The position numbers and the translations under genes were made by a program. The notes under the pieces were generated by a model. That model saw only the letters and a program-made list of their open reading frames with translations. It was not told the origin of the DNA and searched no databases. DNA of 64,000 bases, taken from assembly GCF_000384315.1 (NCBI RefSeq), contig NZ_ARVW01000001.1, positions 5,146,157 through 5,210,156 on the forward strand, written 5' to 3'. How positions within the stretch are numbered: the stretch's first letter is position 1; every line of letters begins with the position of its first letter. This DNA is from Amycolatopsis nigrescens CSC17Ta-90 (GTDB lineage Bacteria > Actinomycetota > Actinomycetes > Mycobacteriales > Pseudonocardiaceae). Below are positions 32,863 to 41,396 of the stretch, one piece after another.

Positions 32863-33072
32863 TCAGGAACAGCAGCCGCCTCCGCAGCAGCCACCGGAGG
32901 GTGCGGAGGCGGCTGGGCCGATGGCCGAGCCGGTGAGCGCGACCGTGGTGAGCAGTTTGACGGTGTCCTGGTGGCCCTCGGGGCAGTCGGCCGGCGCGCT
33001 GGACTCGCTCATCGGCCGGTTCAGCTCGAAGGTCTCGGTGCATTCGCGGCAGCGGTACGCGTAGGTCGGCAT
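32863..33072 (-). CDS. FmdB-family zinc-ribbon protein with Cys-rich tail
   Basis: 69 residues. MPTYAYRCRECTETFEL is the standard FmdB start with the first CxxC knuckle; the second ligands are probably in CPEGH. The C-terminus ends in GGCCGGGCCS, four extra cysteines that might bind another metal. ATG at 33072 is 6 bases after GATAAT (leaderless). Convergent with the dehydrogenase gene, 6 bases apart. FmdB proteins are proposed regulators; the actual role is unknown. Confidence 0.83.
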   Translation of the reverse strand: MPTYAYRCRECTETFELNRPMSESSAPADCPEGHQDTVKLLTTVALTGSAIGPAASAPSGGCCGGGCCS

Positions 33073-33117
33073 GCACCCATTATCGCGGGATCACGCCGCG
33101 GGTGGGAAGCTGCCAAG

Positions 33118-34248
33118 GTGCAGCCGCCTTCGCTGGGAGAACATCCGCATCTGGCCGCCGTGGTGCCTTCGGCGCTGGCCGCGATCGGCACCGGTGGGTT
33201 TCCGAACACGCTCGGCTTGCCGTCGTCGGCCGGGATCTGCGTGCTGCTCGTGGACGGCCTCGGCTGGGAGCTGCTGAACGAGTACCGCGCCGACGCCCCG
33301 GTGCTGAGCGGGCTTTCCGCGTCGCCGCTGCGGGTCGGCTATCCGGCCACCACCGCGGCCGGGCTGGCCGCGATCGGTACCGGCGTGGCCACCGGCGAGC
33401 ACGGCATGGCCGGCTACACGTTCGAGATGCCGGGGGCCGGCGTGCTCAACGCGTTGCGCTGGTGCAGCCACGAAGACGGCGGTGACCTTCGCGGCGCGCT
33501 GCCGCCGGAGGAGGTGCAGCCGCTGCCGACCACCTTCGCCCGCGCCAGCGCCGCCGGGGTGACGACCAGTGTGGTGTCCTCCGCGAAGTTCGCCGACTCG
33601 GCGCTGACCAGGGCGGTGCTGCGGGGTGCCCGCTACGTCGGCGTGCACGCCCTCGGTGACCTTGCCGCCGGCGCACTGCACGCGCTGCGCGAGCGGCCGA
33701 GCTTCTGCTACGCGTACCACAGCGAACTCGACATGCTGGGTCATCTGCACGGCCCCGGTTCGACCGCTTGGCGGATGCAGCTCCGGCAGGTCGACCGGCT
33801 GGTGGAGTCGCTGGTGGACGGCCTGCCGCCGGGCCGGACCCTGGCGGTGGTGGCCGACCACGGCATGGTGCGGGTGGACGACACCGCGGTGGACCTGGAC
33901 ACGACTCCGGAGCTGCTCGCCGGGGTGCGCGCGGTCGGCGGCGAGGTGCGGGCACGGCACATCTACACCGAGGACGGTGCCGCGCCGGAGGTACTGGCAG
34001 CCTGGCGCTCGCTCGTCGGTGACCGGGCCTGGGTGGCGGGCCGGGACGAGGCCGTGGAGTCGGGCTGGTTCGGCCCCACCGTGTCGGACCGGGTGCGGCC
34101 GCGGATCGGTGACGTGGTGGCCGCCGCTCGTGACCGGTTCGGCATGCTGCGCGAGGACGTCGAGCCGATCGAGTCCTCGCTGATCGGCCAGCACGGCTCG
34201 TTCACCACCGCCGAACAGCTCGTTCCCCTTGCGCTGCACACTTCCTGA
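33118..34248 (+). CDS. Alkaline-phosphatase-superfamily nucleotide pyrophosphatase/phosphodiesterase
   Basis: 376 residues. Metal and catalytic motifs of the family are visible: VDGLGWE (first metal Asp), GYPATTAAGLAAIGTG with the nucleophilic Thr, ELDMLGHLHGPGS (Asp/His metal ligands), and VADHGMV. It would hydrolyse phosphodiester or pyrophosphate bonds. No signal peptide or membrane anchor is apparent, so it may be cytoplasmic. GTG at 33118 is the family-like start. A 13-bp stem hairpin follows at 34297. Confidence 0.85.
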   Translation: MQPPSLGEHPHLAAVVPSALAAIGTGGFPNTLGLPSSAGICVLLVDGLGWELLNEYRADAPVLSGLSASPLRVGYPATTAAGLAAIGTGVATGEHGMAGYTFEMPGAGVLNALRWCSHEDGGDLRGALPPEEVQPLPTTFARASAAGVTTSVVSSAKFADSALTRAVLRGARYVGVHALGDLAAGALHALRERPSFCYAYHSELDMLGHLHGPGSTAWRMQLRQVDRLVESLVDGLPPGRTLAVVADHGMVRVDDTAVDLDTTPELLAGVRAVGGEVRARHIYTEDGAAPEVLAAWRSLVGDRAWVAGRDEAVESGWFGPTVSDRVRPRIGDVVAAARDRFGMLREDVEPIESSLIGQHGSFTTAEQLVPLALHTS

Positions 34249-34296
34249 CACTCTTCCGTCCTTTTAGGACGCCCTGGGTCCTGGTTGGTGCGGGTG

Positions 34297-34330
34297 AGTT
34301 GTGCACAGGTTGTCCTGCCTGTGCACAACT
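34297..34330. terminator. 13-bp perfect inverted repeat after the phosphatase gene
   Basis: AGTTGTGCACAGG (34297-34309) and its exact complement (34318-34330) around 8 bases. It lies in the 200-base gap between convergent genes, of which the rest shows no gene. Confidence 0.65.
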
Positions 34331-34448
34331 GCCTGTGAGCGGAGGTCTTGTCGGCGGTGGGGCGATAGGCTGGAGCGGGGCCGCCCCCCGGGAGTGGTGG
34401 GGGCTGCGCGGGTGGCCGTGCAAGTGGTTGCGCGGGACGGAAAGCGGG

Positions 34449-35018
34449 TCAGGCCGGGGCGACGGCGCGCCAGCGGAGGTTCGCGGCGCGGGTGGTCACT
34501 TCGATGTCGGTGAAGCCGGCCGCGTGCAGGCGGTCCGGCAGAGTCGCCACCGGTATCGGGTTGTACGTGTCGCCGAGGTGGATCAGCCGGAACGCGAGCC
34601 CGTGCACGCCGTCGCTGCCGGCGAACACGCCACCGGGCCGCAGCACCCGCCGGGCCTCCGCGAAAAGCGCGTCCTGCTGTTCCGGGGTCGGCACGTGGTG
34701 CAGCATGGTGAAGCAGACGACCGAGCTGAACTCGTTGTCCGGCAACGGCATTGAGGCGCCATCGCCGTGCACGAACTCGGCGCGGTCGGGGAAATCGCGG
34801 CGCAGGCCGTCGAGCAGTTCCTCGCTGATCTCCAGCGCGGTCAGGCTCGGCACCAGCTCGGCCAGCACCCGCAGGTTCGCGCCGTAGCCGGGGCCGATCT
34901 CCAGTGCCCGGTCACCGAGGTGGACACCGTCCAGCGACCACGGCAGCAGCTGCCGCTCAACTTTTTCCGCCCAGGTCTTCGAACTGCACAGCTTCCGGTG
35001 GAGCAGGTTCATCGGCAT
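34449..35018 (-). CDS. Class I SAM-dependent methyltransferase
   Basis: 189 residues. The SAM-binding motif I is ALEIGPGYGANL (about residues 38-49), followed by ALEISEELLDGLRRDFPDRAEF, FVHGDGASMPLPDNEFSSVVCF and RVLRPGGVF, all in methyltransferase order. The N-terminus MNLLHRKLCSSKTWAEKVE occurs in small uncharacterised methyltransferases. ATG at 35018 lies 7 bases after TAGCGT (leaderless); a second ATG two codons later is possible. Divergent from an AraC-type regulator that could control it. Substrate unknown. Confidence 0.86.
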   Translation of the reverse strand: MPMNLLHRKLCSSKTWAEKVERQLLPWSLDGVHLGDRALEIGPGYGANLRVLAELVPSLTALEISEELLDGLRRDFPDRAEFVHGDGASMPLPDNEFSSVVCFTMLHHVPTPEQQDALFAEARRVLRPGGVFAGSDGVHGLAFRLIHLGDTYNPIPVATLPDRLHAAGFTDIEVTTRAANLRWRAVAPA

Positions 35019-35073
35019 GTGCGCAACGCTAGGCAGTCCGGGCGCTGGCCGATAGGCGCTAGGCTGCCAGTCG

Positions 35074-35826
35074 ATGTCGCAGAACAGCCAACTGGTGCCG
35101 GGGCCGGGCGCGATGCTGCTCGGCGGGATCGACCTGCCGGCGGGTGCCTGGTTCGGCTGGCACCGGCACGACGCGCACCAGCTGGCCTGGGCGGTGCGCG
35201 GAGTGGTCGCGGTGAACGTCGGTGACGCGCACTGGGTGCTGCCGCCGACCATGGCGCTCTGGCTGCCGGCCGGGGTCGAGCACCGCACCGGCGCCACCAG
35301 CCGCGCGCTGCTGCGCGGGGTCTACGCGGATCCCGGCCGGTGCCCGGTGGACTGGCCGGAGCCGCGGCTGGTCCGCGTCACCTCCCTGCTGCGGGAGCTG
35401 CTGGAGCACCTGGCCAGAGCCGACCTGGCGGATCCGCCCCGCCTGCGTGCCGAGTCGGTGGTGTTCGACCTGCTCGAACCGGTCGAGGTGATGCCGATCA
35501 GCCTGCCGATGCCGGTCGACCCGCGGGCCAGGTTCGTCGCCAACGCGCTGCTCGCGGACCCGGCCGACCAGCGCGGGCTGGCCGAGTTCGGCCGCGCGGC
35601 CCGCGCCGGGGAGCGCACGCTGGCCAGGCTCTTCCTCGCCGAGACCAAGCTGACCTTCGGCCGCTGGCGGACCCAGGCCAGATTGCGGGCGGCGCTGCCG
35701 TTGCTGGCCGCCGGCCTGCCGCTGACCGCGGTGTCCAGACGCGCCGGCTACTCGTCGCCGAGCGCGTTCATCGCGGCCTTCCGGCGCGCGGTCGGCATCC
35801 CGCCCGGTGAGTACTTCGCCCGCTAG
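35074..35826 (+). CDS. AraC-family transcriptional regulator with cupin N-domain
   Basis: 250 residues. The first 100 form a small cupin-like sensor (FGWHRHDAHQLAWAVRG holds the typical His pair), and the last 100 hold two HTH motifs ending in AVSRRAGYSSPSAFIAAFRR and GIPPGEYF. This layout fits AraC regulators that sense a small ligand. ATG at 35074 is 8 bases after TAGGCT. It shares a 55-base divergent promoter region with the methyltransferase gene and may repress or activate it. Confidence 0.9.
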   Translation: MSQNSQLVPGPGAMLLGGIDLPAGAWFGWHRHDAHQLAWAVRGVVAVNVGDAHWVLPPTMALWLPAGVEHRTGATSRALLRGVYADPGRCPVDWPEPRLVRVTSLLRELLEHLARADLADPPRLRAESVVFDLLEPVEVMPISLPMPVDPRARFVANALLADPADQRGLAEFGRAARAGERTLARLFLAETKLTFGRWRTQARLRAALPLLAAGLPLTAVSRRAGYSSPSAFIAAFRRAVGIPPGEYFAR

Positions 35827-35848
35827 AACCACTGGCTAACGTGAAGGG

Positions 35849-36133
35849 GTGCCGCGACGCAACCGCCAGTCCACAAACCGCCCGGCCCGCGAGTTCGGGT
35901 CCGCGATGGGCTGGGCGCAGGCCGAGTCGGGGCCGGACGGGGACTGGCTGATCCGTACCGTGCCGGGCGCGCAGGCGACCAAGACCTACCGCTGCCCCGG
36001 CTGCGACCACGAGATCCGGCCCGCCGTGCCGCATATCGTGGTCTGGCCTGCCGACGAGACCGGTTCGGTGGCCGACCGGCGGCACTGGCACCGGCCATGC
36101 TGGCAGGCGCGGGAGCGGCGCAGGCCCCGCTAG
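35849..36133 (+). CDS. Small zinc-binding protein, actinobacterial conserved
   Basis: 94 residues. Residues 49-57 read YRCPGCDHE, and a later RRHWHRPCW supplies His/Cys, so a zinc site is likely. The N-terminus is basic (MPRRNRQSTNRPAREFG). Such proteins are often annotated as ATP/GTP-binding but show no P-loop here. GTG at 35849 is exactly 6 bases after TAACGT, a leaderless pattern. Function unknown. Confidence 0.72.
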   Translation: MPRRNRQSTNRPAREFGSAMGWAQAESGPDGDWLIRTVPGAQATKTYRCPGCDHEIRPAVPHIVVWPADETGSVADRRHWHRPCWQARERRRPR

Positions 36134-36175
36134 CCGAAGCACTCTTTACCGCTGAGGCGCCATGTCCGCCATGTC

Positions 36176-36685
36176 TCAGCCCCGGCGGTAGTGCCGCGAG
36201 AGCAGCCCGAAATAGTCGGCCACGGTGTAGTCGGTGAAACCGAGCCGTTCGGCCACCCGGATCGACGGAACGTTCTCCACCGACACACTGATCACCACCG
36301 GCCGCTCCGGCACCTCGCGCTCGGCCCACGCGACCACGGCGGCGGCCATTTCGGACGCGTATCCCTTGCCCCAGGCGCCGGGGGAGAACCGGTAGTACAG
36401 GTTCAGCACCTCTTCGTCACCGAAGCGCCGGTTGGCCACGCCGCCGACCCCGAGCAACTCACCGGTCCCGGCCTCGACCGCGGCCAGGTACCCGTAGCCG
36501 TACTCGCCCCAGTGCGTCAGCCACTGGTCGAACTTCTGCTCGCTTTCCGCCACCGATGGCGGATCCGGATTGAACCGGTTGGTCCGCGGGTCGGTCTGGA
36601 TCTCGATCACTTCGGCCCGGTCGGACTCCCGCAACGGCCGCAGCAGCAGCCGTTCGGTCCGGATCTCCATGAGTTGGGTGGTCAC
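36176..36685 (-). CDS. GNAT-family N-acetyltransferase (RimJ-like)
   Basis: 169 residues. MEIRTERLLLRPLRESD is the typical start of RimJ/RimL-type acetyltransferases, and the acetyl-CoA site is YRFSPGAWGKGYASEM, followed by VENVPSIRVAERLGF. It would acetylate a small amine or a protein N-terminus. GTG at 36685 is chosen because TACCGT lies 7 bases upstream; ATG at 36670 is the conventional alternative. Divergent from the alpha/beta hydrolase. Confidence 0.87.
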   Translation of the reverse strand: MTTQLMEIRTERLLLRPLRESDRAEVIEIQTDPRTNRFNPDPPSVAESEQKFDQWLTHWGEYGYGYLAAVEAGTGELLGVGGVANRRFGDEEVLNLYYRFSPGAWGKGYASEMAAAVVAWAEREVPERPVVISVSVENVPSIRVAERLGFTDYTVADYFGLLSRHYRRG

Positions 36686-36724
36686 CCCTGCGACGGTAGC
36701 CCGCGGGTCCGACACAATGTCGGT

Positions 36725-37474
36725 ATGGCTGACCTTCCACTGGTGCTGCTGCACGCCTTTCCGCTCGACTCGCGGATGTGGAACGCGGTGCGAGAACCGC
36801 TGGCCAAACGCGTCCGGGTGATCAGCGCGGATCAGCGCGGCCTCGGCCGCACCGCACTGCCGGTGTCCGACCGGGCGCCCAGCCTCGAGGACGCGGCCAG
36901 GGACGTGCTGGCCATGCTGGACAAGCTGGAGCTGGACCGGGTGGTGCTCGGTGGCTGCTCGATGGGCGGCTACCTGGCGATGGCCGTGCTGCGCGCGGCA
37001 CCGGAGCGGGTCGGCGGGCTGGTGCTGATCGACACCAAGGCGAGCGCGGACACGCCCGTCGCGGCCGAAAACCGCCTCGCCGTCGCGGATCGCGCGGAAG
37101 CGAAGGGGATCGAGGGCTGGCTCGCGCCGTCGATGCTGGCGAAGCTGCTCAGCGTCGGCACCATGTACCGGCGGCCGGACATCGTGGAGACCGTCCGCGA
37201 CTTGATCGAGTCGCAGCCGCCGGCCGGGATCGCCTGGGCGCAGCGCGCGATGGCCGCCCGGCCCGACTCGCTGGACCTGCTGCGCGAGGCCGACATTCCG
37301 GCGCTGGTGCTGGTCGGCGGCGAGGACAAGCTGACCCCGGTGCCCGAAGCCCGCGCGATGGCCGAAGCGCTGCCGAACGGCAAGCTCGTCGTGCTGCCCG
37401 GTACCGCGCACCTCACCCCGCTGGAGGACCCCGCGGCCGTGGTGGGGGCCATTCAGGACTGGTATCCGTCTTGA
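36725..37474 (+). CDS. Alpha/beta hydrolase
   Basis: 249 residues with the alpha/beta-hydrolase fold: oxyanion segment LLHAFPLDSRMW, nucleophile Ser in GGCSMGGYLA, catalytic Asp region LVGGEDKLTPV and His in GTAHLTPLED. Substrate unknown; it resembles 3-oxoadipate enol-lactonase-like esterases. ATG at 36725 is 6 bases after CACAAT, pointing to a leaderless transcript. It is followed within 6 bases by the MBL-fold gene, so it may lead that operon. Confidence 0.87.
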   Translation: MADLPLVLLHAFPLDSRMWNAVREPLAKRVRVISADQRGLGRTALPVSDRAPSLEDAARDVLAMLDKLELDRVVLGGCSMGGYLAMAVLRAAPERVGGLVLIDTKASADTPVAAENRLAVADRAEAKGIEGWLAPSMLAKLLSVGTMYRRPDIVETVRDLIESQPPAGIAWAQRAMAARPDSLDLLREADIPALVLVGGEDKLTPVPEARAMAEALPNGKLVVLPGTAHLTPLEDPAAVVGAIQDWYPS

Positions 37475-37479
37475 GTGGA

Positions 37480-38274
37480 ATGGCCATGCGGTTCCTTGGC
37501 CACTCGACGGTGCGGATCGAGATCGCCGGCCGGGTGGTCCTGACCGACCCCGTGCTCGGCGCCAAGGTGGGCCCGCTGAGCAGGGTCGCCGCCCCGCTCG
37601 ACCCGGCGGCCTGGGCTGGCGTGGATCTGGTGCTCATCTCCCACCTGCACGGCGACCACCTGCACCTGCCGTCGCTCCGGCTGCTCGGCCCGCAGGTCAG
37701 GGTGGTCGTCCCGGCCGGGGCGGGCGAGTGGCTGCGGAGGCGGGGCGTCCGCCGGGTGGAGGAGCTGAGCCCCGGCGAGGAACTGGTGGACGGCGAACTG
37801 CGGATCACCGCGACCTACGCGGCGCATTCCGGCCATCGCTGGGGTCCCCGGTTCACCCACGGCCCGCACGCGCCCGCGATCGGCCACCTGCTCCGGGCGC
37901 CGGGCAGTGCGGGCAGCGGGGTGTACTTCGCCGGCGACACCGACCTTTTCCCGGCGATGGCCGATCTCGCCGGCGCGGTGGACGTCGCACTGCTGCCGGT
38001 CTGGGGCTGGGGCCCGTCACTCGGCCCCGGCCATCTCGACCCGCACCGCGCAGCACAGGCGGTGGACCTGGTCAAGCCGGGGCTCGCGGTGCCGGTGCAC
38101 TGGGGCACGCTCGCCCTGCCCGGCCTGGCCCGCGGCCGCCGGATGCGGCGGCTGCTGGTCGAACCGCCGCGGGTGTTCGCCGACGAGGTGGCCGCGCACG
38201 GCTCGCCCACCGACGTCGTGGTGGTGCGTCCCGGGCACGAGATCCCGCTCGGCGCCGGTTCGGAGGCCCGGTGA
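37480..38274 (+). CDS. MBL-fold metal-dependent hydrolase
   Basis: 264 residues. The zinc motif HLHGDHLHLP is at about residue 53, and later ligands are AHSGHRWG, FAGDTDLFP and VPVHWGT. The N-terminal MRFLGHSTVRIEIAGRVVLTDP is typical of the UlaG/RNase Z-like branch, which includes N-acylphosphatidylethanolamine phospholipase D relatives. ATG at 37480 or 37486 (a TTG at 37471 overlapping the previous stop is also open). It overlaps the DedA gene by 4 bases. A lipid-related role would fit the membrane genes that follow, but this is inference. Confidence 0.85.
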   Translation: MAMRFLGHSTVRIEIAGRVVLTDPVLGAKVGPLSRVAAPLDPAAWAGVDLVLISHLHGDHLHLPSLRLLGPQVRVVVPAGAGEWLRRRGVRRVEELSPGEELVDGELRITATYAAHSGHRWGPRFTHGPHAPAIGHLLRAPGSAGSGVYFAGDTDLFPAMADLAGAVDVALLPVWGWGPSLGPGHLDPHRAAQAVDLVKPGLAVPVHWGTLALPGLARGRRMRRLLVEPPRVFADEVAAHGSPTDVVVVRPGHEIPLGAGSEAR

Positions 38275-38900
38275 CCGGGATGGTGCTGGCCGTGAACTGG
38301 TCCGATCCGGCCGCGATCGGCTACCCGGTGCTCTTCGGCGGCGTACTGCTCGGCTCGGTCATCCCGGTCGTGCCCACCGGGGCGGTGGTCGGCGCGGCCG
38401 CCGCGGTGGCGATGACCACCCCGCACCTGAACCTGCCGCTGGTGCTGCTGCTGTCCACCGTCGCCGCCTTCGCCGGTGACGTGCTGACCTTCGCGGTGGC
38501 CAGGCTCGGCGGGCCGGCCGCGGTCCGCTGGGTCGCCCGCGGCCAGCGGACCGAGCAGCTGGAGAAGGTCCGCGGCCAGTTCGCCCGCCGCGGCTGGCAG
38601 CTGGTGGTGATCGGCCGGCTGGTGCCGGCCGGCCGCATCCCGGTGCTGCTCGCGGCCGGCGCGCTGGCCTACCCGTGGCGGCGGCTGCTGCCCGCTGCGC
38701 TGGGCGCCTGCCTGCTGTGGGCGGTGGCGTACGCCTTGCTCGGCGTGGTCAGCGGCGGCATCTTCGACTCACCGCTGATCGCCACCCTGATCGCCACGCT
38801 GCTGGTACTGCTGGTCACCGTGCTGGCGAACCTGGTCAGCCGGTACCGCAAGAAACGGGCCCAAGAAACAGGCAAGGCGAAGACCGGAGGATCGTCTTGA
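38271..38900 (+). CDS. DedA/VTT-family membrane protein
   Basis: 209 residues with four to five membrane segments. The motifs FAGDVLTFAVARLGG and VVIGRLVPAGRIPVLLAAGAL correspond to the conserved DedA/VTT motifs, although the usual RF(I/V)P...R appears as RLVPAGR. DedA proteins move lipid carriers such as undecaprenyl phosphate across the membrane. GTG at 38271 overlaps the previous stop (GTGA), and the TGA overlaps a TTG start of the next gene. Confidence 0.87.
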   Translation: MTGMVLAVNWSDPAAIGYPVLFGGVLLGSVIPVVPTGAVVGAAAAVAMTTPHLNLPLVLLLSTVAAFAGDVLTFAVARLGGPAAVRWVARGQRTEQLEKVRGQFARRGWQLVVIGRLVPAGRIPVLLAAGALAYPWRRLLPAALGACLLWAVAYALLGVVSGGIFDSPLIATLIATLLVLLVTVLANLVSRYRKKRAQETGKAKTGGSS

Positions 38901-41023
38901 ACACGCTCCCACCGAACGGTCGGCTGCTCCGGGGCGGGCGCGTTTTCGCGCGTGCCCTGCTGGTCTGGGCCGCGGTCACCGTGCTGCTGAACGTGCTGGA
39001 CTCGATGCTGGCCGGGTTCGAGATGGACAGCTGGTGGCAGCCGCTGGTCTGCGCGCTGCTGTTCGGCCTGCTGACCGCCGTGGTCTGGCCGCTGGTGCTG
39101 CGGGTCGCGCTGCCGGTGGCGTTCTTCACCCTCGGCCTCGGCAGCTTCCTGCTGCTCGGCGCCGGGGTGCTGGCCATCTCCTTCGCGGTGCCCGGGGTGG
39201 TGGTCGCCGACCTGCGCACCGCGGTGATCGTGACCGTCGGCGTGTCCGCGGTCGGTGGCCTGACCAGCAGCCTGCTGGCCATCGACGAGGACGAGATCTT
39301 CTTCCGCCGCGCCGCGCGCCGGGCGAACCGGCAGGGGAACCGGGACGAGCTCCCGCCAGGGGTGCTGTTCCTGCAGGTCGACGGCCTCGGTTACGACGTG
39401 GTCCGGCGCGCCATCCGGGACGGTGATATGCCCACCCTGGCCGGCTGGCTGGCCGCGGACAGCCACGGCCTCGGCCTGTGGCACACCGACTGGAGCTCGC
39501 AGACCGGGGCCAGCGTCTGCGGCATCCTGCACGGCTCGAACCACGACATCCTCGGGTTCCGCTGGTACGAAAAGGACCGCGACCACGTGATGGCCTGCGC
39601 ACATCCTCGGGACGCGGCCGAGATCGAGCGGCGGCACTCGGACGGCCGCGGCCTGCTCGCCGGCGACGGCGCGGCCAGGGGGAACCTCTTCACCGGCGAC
39701 GCCCCGCACTTCAGCCTGACCATGAGCTCGATCGCCGGGCTGGTCCCGAAGGGCAAGCGGCGCCGGCGCTCCCGCGCGGACCGGGTCGGCGCGGGCTACT
39801 ACGCCTACTTCGTGAACCCGGCGAACGCCCTGCGCACCCTGGCCGCCGCGCTGATCGACGTCGGCCGCGAGCTTTCCGCCGCGGCAAGGCAGCGGCGCGC
39901 GGACGTGCGGCCGCGGGTGAAACGCGGCGGCGTCTACCCGCTGGCGCGGCCCGGCACCACGGTGATCGCCCGTGACGTGGTGGTCTCCGCGATCATCGAG
40001 GACATCCTCGCCGGCAGGCCCGCGGTGTACGCGGATTTCCTCGGCTACGACGAGGTCGCGCACCACTCCGGCATCGAACGCTTCGACGCGCTCGCCGTGC
40101 TCCGCTCGATCGACCAGCAGATCGGCAGGCTGCACCGGGCCGCGCAGCTCGGCCCGCGCCGCTACCACCTGGTGGTGCTCTCCGACCACGGGCAGACCCA
40201 GGGCTGGGCGTTCGCCGACCGGTTCGGCGAGTCCATCGAGACGGTGGTCGGCAGGCTGTGCGGTGGCCCGGCCGCTGCGGCCGGCGGGAAGAGTCCCCGT
40301 CGCCAGGCCGAGGGCTGGCAGGCCACCGCGGCGCTGGCCGAGGCGACCGCCGGCGGCGGCCTGATCGCCAGGCGGTTACGCGGCCGGGTGGAGCACGCCG
40401 GCACCACGGCGGGCCAGGCCCGCACGCCCAGCGGCGCGCCCGGCGAGGTCAGCCGGGCCGCGCCAGGGGTCGTGGTGGTGGTCTCCGGGCATGTGGCGAT
40501 GGTCTCATTCACCGAGCACGAGGGCCGCGTGCCGCTGGAGGTCATCGAGCGCGAGTTCCCGCAGCTGCTGCCCGAGCTGGTGGACCACGACGGGGTCGGC
40601 TTCATGCTGGTGCGCAGCGAGGAGTTCGGCCCGGTGGTGCTCGGTCGGGACGGGCTGCACCGGCTGGCCACCGGCGTGGTGATCGGTGCGGACCCGCTGG
40701 CCGATTACGGCCCGCACGCCGCTGAGCTGGTCAAACGGGTGGACGCCTTCCCGCACTGCGCCGACATCATGATCAACAGCCGGTACGACCCGGAGACCGA
40801 GAACGCGTCGCCGTTCGAACCGCACGTCGGCTCGCACGGCGCGCTCGGCGGGCCGCAGGCACGGGGATTCCTGGTGTACCCCAAGGAGTTCCCGCCGCCC
40901 GGCGAACCGGTCGGTGCGGAGGCGGTGCACCGGCTGTTCCGCGACTGGCTGACCCACCTCGGCCACCCTGGCGCCGCACCGCCCGCCGAGCAGGCCGATC
41001 CGGTGCAGGTTCAGGCCGGATAG
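38897..41023 (+). CDS. Membrane-anchored alkaline-phosphatase-like protein with holin-like N-domain
   Basis: 708 residues. The first 125 form four hydrophobic helices (LLVWAAVTVLLNVLDSML, then the PXXX-type phage holin-family segment). The rest is an alkaline-phosphatase-superfamily domain: LFLQVDGLGYD (metal Asp), DWSSQTGASVCGIL (nucleophile Thr/Ser), DFLGYDEVAHHSG and VLSDHGQTQG. TTG at 38897 overlaps the DedA stop and has GGAGG 6 bases before it. A membrane-bound phosphodiesterase/phosphatase acting on a lipid-linked or polymer substrate is likely; the substrate is unknown. Confidence 0.83.
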   Translation: MNTLPPNGRLLRGGRVFARALLVWAAVTVLLNVLDSMLAGFEMDSWWQPLVCALLFGLLTAVVWPLVLRVALPVAFFTLGLGSFLLLGAGVLAISFAVPGVVVADLRTAVIVTVGVSAVGGLTSSLLAIDEDEIFFRRAARRANRQGNRDELPPGVLFLQVDGLGYDVVRRAIRDGDMPTLAGWLAADSHGLGLWHTDWSSQTGASVCGILHGSNHDILGFRWYEKDRDHVMACAHPRDAAEIERRHSDGRGLLAGDGAARGNLFTGDAPHFSLTMSSIAGLVPKGKRRRRSRADRVGAGYYAYFVNPANALRTLAAALIDVGRELSAAARQRRADVRPRVKRGGVYPLARPGTTVIARDVVVSAIIEDILAGRPAVYADFLGYDEVAHHSGIERFDALAVLRSIDQQIGRLHRAAQLGPRRYHLVVLSDHGQTQGWAFADRFGESIETVVGRLCGGPAAAAGGKSPRRQAEGWQATAALAEATAGGGLIARRLRGRVEHAGTTAGQARTPSGAPGEVSRAAPGVVVVVSGHVAMVSFTEHEGRVPLEVIEREFPQLLPELVDHDGVGFMLVRSEEFGPVVLGRDGLHRLATGVVIGADPLADYGPHAAELVKRVDAFPHCADIMINSRYDPETENASPFEPHVGSHGALGGPQARGFLVYPKEFPPPGEPVGAEAVHRLFRDWLTHLGHPGAAPPAEQADPVQVQAG

Positions 41024-41396
41024 CCGGCCCGCGATCGGCTGAGAAACTGGTAATACGAACACGCCACGAGTCGTCCATTCCCGCACTTACGGCTTGCCCC
41101 GCCGGGTGGGGCGGGCGTTCTGACCATCGTCATACCCGGTCCCACCAGTACTTTCGACCCTTTCGTGTGCATTTCGGACCGTTCGGCGCGCGGCCGGTGG
41201 CTCCGTCCGAAGCGGACGCGGCCGGCACCGTCGCGGCGGTGAATTCACCGCGCACGGCGTGATCTTGCCAGCCGTGCGCACCACGCCGGGCGGTGAGCGC
41301 TACGATCCATTCAGTCGCCGGGGAGGGTGCTTGCGCTCGCCCGGGCGGCCGCCGTGAGGCGACCACCACAGAGGCTCATTAGTGCAGGAGGCAGGA
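41024..41396 (+). promoter_or_regulatory. Regulatory region upstream of ctaD
   Basis: A 373-base gap without a gene. A GC-rich hairpin (around 41094-41112, CCCGCC with GGCGGG) is a probable terminator of the phosphatase operon. TACGAT at 41301-41306 is a possible -10 box for ctaD without a clear -35. The remaining sequence shows a small dyad CGTCCG/CGGACG near 41210. Confidence 0.4.
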
